A DNA stretch of 9,335 bases from Nitrospirales bacterium (GTDB lineage: Bacteria; Nitrospirota; Nitrospiria; Nitrospirales; UBA8639), in assembly GCA_029261305.1 (NCBI GenBank), contig JAJDBO010000260.1, positions 1-9,335 on the forward strand, given 5' to 3'. The position numbers and the translations under genes were made by a program. Shown here in pieces: positions 6,067 through 9,335 of this stretch (position 1 is the first letter of the stretch; each line of letters opens with the position of its first letter). The notes under the pieces are model-generated. The model ran no database searches and had not been told where the DNA came from. It worked only from the letters and a program-made list of their open reading frames with translations.

Positions 6067-6744
6067 TTATCTACCAGAAGGACATGCGCCGAATGATTCG
6101 GTCAAAAGATGACGCCAGACCAATCGTGCAAACACTTCATACCCGAATGTATTGAAATGCAGCCCATCACTTGAATACCTCGTTGCTAAAAGTTGAAGGG
6201 AACCTTCCGAAGTTTCATTAAATAAATCCAGACATTTCATATTCAGTCTCTGGCAAACCTCAGCGATTTTCTGATTCAGCACCAATCGCTGCGCAATGTG
6301 TGTTTGCACCCACCCGGGCAAAGGACTATCTGACCGACTCCCATCGCGCGTTGTGAGCTCCAACACCCCATCCTCAATACAAATGGACGGCACAGTGACG
6401 CCCGCAGGTTTAATACCCGCATCAAGAGCCACTCGGTACATGTGCGCTAAATTCCGACAAATCCGTTCGGGATCTTCGCCACAACCCAAATCATTCGTTC
6501 CACCTAAAATAACCGTAATCTGAGGCCCATAGGCGACAACATCCCGGGAAAACCGATTCACCATTTCCCCAGTCACTTCTCCGCAGATTCCCGTGACAGC
6601 AATTTCCGCACGAGTTCCGGCCCACTGCTGAATAAATTCACCAGGGGGCGTATCGACATTTACGCCGCCTGCGCCAATTTGATACCCGGCCGTCAAACTA
6701 TCCCCAAAGCACACCAAATACGGAGCCTGAGATTTTAATTCCAT
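6067..6744 (-). CDS. SGNH/GDSL-family esterase or acyl hydrolase
   Basis: This is a 225-residue SGNH hydrolase that should cleave ester bonds of small or lipid substrates by a Ser-His catalytic pair. Block I is GDSLTAGY with nucleophile Ser16. Block II is probably Gly52/Gly55 in TGICGEVTG. Block III is GGTNDLG with Asn84, and block V is DGLHFN with Asp193 and His196, so all catalytic positions are present. Unlike many TesA-type members it has no signal peptide, because GDSL begins only 13 residues from the start. A cytoplasmic location is therefore likely. The substrate cannot be told from sequence; arylesterase or lysophospholipase-like activity are both possible. ATG 6742-6744 follows AAGGG with a 6-nt spacer. 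A promoter candidate lies at 6810-6837. The gene converges on the fmdB-like gene, 20 bp away. Confidence 0.88.
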   Translation of the reverse strand: MELKSQAPYLVCFGDSLTAGYQIGAGGVNVDTPPGEFIQQWAGTRAEIAVTGICGEVTGEMVNRFSRDVVAYGPQITVILGGTNDLGCGEDPERICRNLAHMYRVALDAGIKPAGVTVPSICIEDGVLELTTRDGSRSDSPLPGWVQTHIAQRLVLNQKIAEVCQRLNMKCLDLFNETSEGSLQLLATRYSSDGLHFNTFGYEVFARLVWRHLLTESFGACPSGR

Positions 6745-6809
6745 GAAAAACCCTTTATGTAGCCAGTTGAGGGACGTTACCGCAAAGACCCACTTTGCAT
6801 TTCAGATTC

Positions 6810-6837
6810 TGTATAATACGGAATGAGCGATGGTCAA
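6810..6837 (-). promoter_or_regulatory. Promoter candidate for the SGNH hydrolase gene
   Basis: On the minus strand TTGACC (6832-6837, 5/6) and TATACA (6810-6815, 4/6) are 16 bp apart, giving a transcript start near 6803 and a leader of about 60 nt. The same bases also read as a perfect plus-strand TATAAT at 6812-6817, but with no usable -35 on that strand. The minus-strand reading is therefore favoured. Confidence 0.4.
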
Positions 6838-6858
6838 CCAGATTCTAGGGTCCACCCC

Positions 6859-6886
6859 TTGACAGCCATACATGCCAGTGAATAAC
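6859..6886 (+). promoter_or_regulatory. Promoter candidate for the skp/ompH-like gene
   Basis: TTGACA (6859-6864) is a perfect -35, and 16 bp later AATAAC (6881-6886) is a 4/6 -10. Transcription would start near 6893, giving a leader of about 108 nt before ATG 7001. The 6745-7000 intergenic region otherwise shows only the opposite promoter candidate and no recognisable RNA element. Confidence 0.4.
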
Positions 6887-7000
6887 CTCGGGGGTCGATA
6901 CGGTGCTCTGCTAGATGCTTCGTGCCTCAGTTGTGAGACCATCCCTTACAAATCAAGATATCCAACGTTAACGTACAGATTTAAGAAGGAGGCCTTTGCC

Positions 7001-7576
7001 ATGCCAGGAGTAAGTCATCTGATTTTTAAGAAAATGAACAGACAAACCGGCGTGCTAATCCTGAGCATGTTCGTCCTCAGCCTCTTCTGTGGCCTCCCAC
7101 AGGCGTTGGCCGCAAAAGACTTTAAAGTTGGGATTGTCGATCCACAATCCGTCATTGAAAAATCCAAAGCTGGCAAACGCGCCCTGGCGACCCTAAAGGA
7201 ACATGCGACTGTTCGACAAAAACTTCTCGCGTCAGACGAACTAGAACTCAAGTCCCTTCAAGAAGAAGTCCAAAATGGTAAAGGGCTAAGCGACAAAGAT
7301 AAACAGACCAAGCAAGCACTCTTCCAACGCAAAGTGCAGGAGTATCAAAAGCGTGGCCAAGATTTCCAACAAGAACTCAGCCAAAAACAACGCGATATGG
7401 TCTCGGAATACATGGGCAAGATTGAAAAAGCGACCAAAGCCGTCGCTGAACGCCATGGATTCTCAATGGTCATTGATAGAGGCAGCAATGCCACCTTGAA
7501 GATCGTGCTCTATAATCGAAAGGGTCTCGACATCACCAACGAAGTCGTCAAGGAATTTGATAAGAAGTTTCCCTGA
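7001..7576 (+). CDS. OmpH/Skp-family periplasmic chaperone
   Basis: Skp/OmpH proteins are periplasmic trimeric chaperones that hold unfolded outer-membrane proteins on their way to the Bam complex. The 191-residue product has a signal peptide. Basic residues (KKMNRQ, 10-15) are followed by a hydrophobic core (GVLILSMFVLSLFCGL, 17-32) and an ALA-A cleavage site after about residue 37. The mature part begins FKVGIVDPQSVIEKSKAGKRAL, the usual beta strand and first helix. A charged, Gln/Lys/Glu-rich coiled-coil arm (about 60-150) follows, and then the closing strand FSMVIDRG. ATG 7001 is chosen because AAGGAGG lies 8 nt upstream; an ATG at 7034 would also keep the signal core. Skp genes often sit between bamA and lpxD, but neither is present here, so the gene stands alone between two minus-strand genes. 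Confidence 0.88.
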   Translation: MPGVSHLIFKKMNRQTGVLILSMFVLSLFCGLPQALAAKDFKVGIVDPQSVIEKSKAGKRALATLKEHATVRQKLLASDELELKSLQEEVQNGKGLSDKDKQTKQALFQRKVQEYQKRGQDFQQELSQKQRDMVSEYMGKIEKATKAVAERHGFSMVIDRGSNATLKIVLYNRKGLDITNEVVKEFDKKFP

Positions 7577-7592
7577 TTTCCCCGAGACTTTC

Positions 7593-7624
7593 TGACCATG
7601 ATCTTTTGTTCTCACCTATGGTCA
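7593..7624. terminator. Inverted repeat between convergent genes, weak terminator candidate
   Basis: TGACCAT (7593-7599) and ATGGTCA (7618-7624) form perfect 7-bp arms around an 18-nt loop in the 49-bp gap between the skp-like and rhodanese stops. The location suits a two-way terminator, but the loop is long and no proper T-run follows on either strand. Confidence 0.25.
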
Positions 7625-7625
7625 T

Positions 7626-8018
7626 TTAGGCATTTCGCTTAGATTCAGGGCCTGGCTCAACGGGAAATCCCGCCTGACGCCAGGCCTTGATTCCTCCCTC
7701 CATTGAACCCACACGAGTGTAGCCTATTTCCATGAGATTCGCGGCGGCCAAGATCGACCGATACCCACCCCCACAATACAACACAATATCAGCATCTTTG
7801 TCAGAAATCAGGCTTTCAATATCACGCTCCAAAATTCCTCGCCCGAGATGCACCGCGCCTCGCGCATAATCCTTTGCAAATTCATGATCTTCCCGCACAT
7901 CAATGAAATGAAGTTGCTCTCCACGATCCAGACGAGCCTTCACATCGCTGACGCTACATTCACAAACCTGTGAACGAAGTTGTTCAACCAATCGTTCGAA
8001 CCCCGGATTATGAACCAT
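7626..8018 (-). CDS. Single-domain rhodanese-like protein
   Basis: Rhodanese domains carry sulfur as a persulfide on one cysteine and pass it to cyanide or to protein and tRNA thiolation systems. The 130-residue product (from ATG 8018) is a single domain. It has HFIDVREDHEFAKDYARGAVHLGRG near the N-terminal third, the active-site loop CGGGYRS with Cys82 (a six-residue loop as in active sulfurtransferases), and the closing GSMEGGIKAWRQAGFPVE. No signal peptide is visible, so it is cytoplasmic. ATG 8016-8018 follows GGAGG at 5 nt and overlaps the stop of the upstream membrane gene (TGATG), so the two are translationally coupled. A GTG one codon earlier is possible. The partner and sulfur acceptor are unknown. 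Confidence 0.9.
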   Translation of the reverse strand: MVHNPGFERLVEQLRSQVCECSVSDVKARLDRGEQLHFIDVREDHEFAKDYARGAVHLGRGILERDIESLISDKDADIVLYCGGGYRSILAAANLMEIGYTRVGSMEGGIKAWRQAGFPVEPGPESKRNA

Positions 8019-8959
8019 CACACACCCTCCCTAGTCTCCTCGCCATCACCAACATCAACTGATTTTTTTATTCCTCGACCATTGCCCATTGAGACCAGAG
8101 ACATGAGCAGCAAACCGACTAACCCCAAATATGAAACCACATCTCGAAGCCACGATGAATGAATATGAAGATCTTCAACTTCAATGGTATCTGCAGTTTG
8201 GAAACGCCCTTTGATGGACACTAAGGCGGATTGAGGGCGAGGGCTGGTCACGAGGGTAAGAAATTCATTCGACATCGTAGTAATCACGCCCCCTGATTCT
8301 TTTTTGATATATGAAACTCGATCGAATTCCACCGCACGCCCAATGCGAACTTCTGCATGACGCAACGTCTTAATAAAATGATTATCTGCTTCCTCAGCTT
8401 GACTCATCGTTACAAGTGGAAATACTAAATAGCCGGCTAAACACAAACCAGCAAAAAGGCTGTGTCGCCCTGAAGGAATAGCCGGAATAAGCGGATGAAC
8501 GATAGCCGATTTCCAAGCCACCACGAAATAGATCACACCCAAAGTCGTGAGTCCATAGGTCACCACACTTTCAGGCCAATACCATCCTAGATTCCACAAT
8601 TCCCAGGAAAACGGGGCAAAAAGATGCACACCATTGGCCCATTTCAGCTGAGTGGAATCAAGAAGCAGGTGGACTAAAGCATTAATCGCCAACACACAAA
8701 AAATCTTTTTGGGTTGCGCGGAGAGAAAGGCTAAAGCTCCGGCTAACATCAAACATCCGAATAAGGAAGCCTGACAAACGGCATAGAGACGCAGATCATA
8801 CAAATCAACAGGAAGGGCAAGGAGACGGAGTATTCGTTGAGAAATCCATGGGATGTCTGGGATAACACACCCAATCAAGATCCACTTCGGATCACACCAG
8901 GTCAAGAACCGATTTCCCAAGAACCCTTGCACACCAAAGTGCGCTAACGTATTTGGCAT
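8018..8959 (-). CDS. YdjM/DUF457-type membrane-bound metal-dependent hydrolase-like protein with extra C-terminal domain
   Basis: The N-terminal half resembles YdjM/DUF457 inner-membrane proteins, annotated as metal-dependent hydrolases but of unproven activity. Possible metal ligands are conserved: His7 (NTLAHFG), Asp35 (IPDIPW), and His97 and Asp101 (HLLLDSTQ), followed by G-HLFAPFSW (110-119). Hydrophobic segments lie at about 60-80, 84-101, 132-150, 167-186 and 272-291. Residues 187-270 form a soluble stretch with no motif I recognise, and the C-terminal tail is charged. At 313 residues it is much longer than a typical YdjM of about 200. ATG 8959 is preferred; a TTG at 8971 would add four residues, and neither has a strong Shine-Dalgarno sequence. 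The stop overlaps the rhodanese start. Two palindromes and a promoter candidate lie upstream. Confidence 0.75.
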   Translation of the reverse strand: MPNTLAHFGVQGFLGNRFLTWCDPKWILIGCVIPDIPWISQRILRLLALPVDLYDLRLYAVCQASLFGCLMLAGALAFLSAQPKKIFCVLAINALVHLLLDSTQLKWANGVHLFAPFSWELWNLGWYWPESVVTYGLTTLGVIYFVVAWKSAIVHPLIPAIPSGRHSLFAGLCLAGYLVFPLVTMSQAEEADNHFIKTLRHAEVRIGRAVEFDRVSYIKKESGGVITTMSNEFLTLVTSPRPQSALVSIKGRFQTADTIEVEDLHIHSSWLRDVVSYLGLVGLLLMSLVSMGNGRGIKKSVDVGDGEETREGV

Positions 8960-8989
8960 TGTAAGACTCAATCAGACCATGGGCTGTGA

Positions 8990-9007
8990 TTCCAGATCAT
9001 TCTGGAA
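8990..9007. repeat. Palindrome upstream of the YdjM-like gene
   Basis: TTCCAGA-TCAT-TCTGGAA has perfect 7-bp arms and a 4-bp centre. It lies 30 bp ahead of the preferred start and downstream of the predicted transcript start. It may be an operator or a leader hairpin. E. coli ydjM is LexA-regulated, but this sequence does not match the E. coli LexA box. Confidence 0.4.
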
Positions 9008-9016
9008 ATAGAGAAT

Positions 9017-9046
9017 CAGAAGCTCACACTAAAGTGAAAGCTTCTG
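9017..9046. repeat. Imperfect palindrome over the predicted start of transcription
   Basis: CAGAAGCT-CA-CACT and AGTG-AA-AGCTTCTG form arms of 8 bp plus 4 bp with two mismatched pairs between and AA in the centre. It covers the likely start site (about 9045) of the minus-strand promoter candidate, a common place for a repressor site. As a terminator for the gene ending at 9165 it lacks a T-run. Confidence 0.4.
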
Positions 9047-9051
9047 CACAT

Positions 9052-9079
9052 AGCATAACCGAAGTGTAGTTTGAGTCAA
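9052..9079 (-). promoter_or_regulatory. Promoter candidate for the YdjM-like/rhodanese unit
   Basis: On the minus strand TTGACT (9074-9079, 5/6) and TATGCT (9052-9057, 4/6) are 16 bp apart. Transcription would start near 9045, at the edge of the 9017-9046 palindrome, about 85 nt ahead of ATG 8959. Confidence 0.4.
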
Positions 9080-9164
9080 TTCAAGAGGGAAATATTGACG
9101 AATTTAGCTAGGCGGGTATAGCCCAAGGATTTAGGAAATAACATGCCTTTAGCAATGAAGAGAT

Positions 9165-9335
9165 TCACAGATCATAGCAATAGATCACATTATCACCGCC
9201 CCACCGCTTGGTTTTGGCTTCGATCATTTTATCTTTTTCACAATAGACACAGGCGGTGACTTCCTCTAACCCGGACAGCGTCTTCATTTGTTGCATCAAC
9301 GCCAACATAATTTTTCTTCCACGCTCCCGATCAAC
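9165..9335 (-). CDS. C-terminal end of an unrecognised cysteine-containing protein, 5' end outside window
   Basis: The minus strand is open from the window edge for 56 codons to TGA 9165-9167. The visible peptide starts VDRERGRKIMLALMQQMKTL, then has a CVYC pair and a later cysteine near the end (VIYCYDL), with charged residues between. The first part could form an amphipathic helix. The CxxC pair could bind metal or be redox active, but with one more cysteine visible no zinc site can be assigned. I do not recognise the family. It is on the same strand as the YdjM-like gene but separated from it by about 205 bp containing a promoter candidate, so it is probably a separate unit. Confidence 0.55.
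   Translation of the reverse strand, partial: VDRERGRKIMLALMQQMKTLSGLEEVTACVYCEKDKMIEAKTKRWGGDNVIYCYDL

Noticed and set aside
6812..6817. Perfect plus-strand TATAAT as the main skp-like promoter
   Set aside because: No acceptable -35 lies 15-19 bp upstream and the TG is not at the extended -10 spacing. The TTGACA-based candidate at 6859-6886 is better placed.
6872..7000. Upstream ATG that would extend the Skp-like protein by 43 residues
   Set aside because: It has no Shine-Dalgarno sequence, and the extension would bury the signal peptide. ATG 7001 has AAGGAGG at ideal spacing.
1..9335. Mobile element, CRISPR array, tRNA or rRNA genes, prophage or defence genes
   Set aside because: I saw no direct repeat arrays, no transposase or integrase motifs, and no cloverleaf or rRNA-like sequence. 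Genes are compact and mostly housekeeping.

Overview
The window (9335 bp, roughly half G+C by eye) is a gene-dense piece of bacterial chromosome with mostly housekeeping genes. I see no insertion sequence, phage gene, tRNA, rRNA or CRISPR array. The organism looks Gram-negative: there is a Skp/OmpH-type periplasmic chaperone with a signal peptide. It probably forms Gln-tRNA and/or Asn-tRNA by the indirect GatCAB route. The gene set and base composition would fit a marine Nitrospirota-like lineage, but that is a low-confidence inference.

Layout. (1) 1-3008, minus strand, read right to left: radC, then gatC, panD and gatA. gatA runs off the left edge. panD, a pantothenate/CoA gene, sits between two subunits of the tRNA amidotransferase. 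(2) 3009-3251: divergent intergenic region. It holds a radC promoter candidate and, against the first codon of rsmD, a 12-bp hairpin. (3) 3252-5511, plus strand: rsmD, coaD and a class I aspartate-type aminotransferase, joined by 10-bp and 4-bp overlaps and therefore probably one transcript. An FmdB-type zinc-ribbon protein with a strikingly serine-rich tail (5594-6046) follows. (4) 6067-6744, minus: a cytoplasmic-looking SGNH esterase, convergent with the fmdB-like gene and divergent from (5) the skp/ompH-like gene (7001-7576, plus). (6) 7626-8959, minus: a two-gene unit of a YdjM/DUF457-type membrane protein overlapping a single-domain rhodanese, preceded by two inverted repeats and a promoter candidate. 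(7) 9165-9335, minus: the C-terminal end of an unrecognised cysteine-containing protein.

Functional links. panD (beta-alanine from aspartate) and coaD (phosphopantetheine adenylyltransferase) are two steps of CoA synthesis on either side of the divergent region at 3009-3251. The aminotransferase downstream of coaD could make the aspartate that PanD uses. GatCAB and RsmD both serve translation.

No clearly new system is visible. The points most worth a second look are the hairpin at the rsmD start, the paired palindromes and the extra soluble domain of the YdjM-like/rhodanese unit, the serine tail of the FmdB-like protein, and the unresolved start and leader of gatC.
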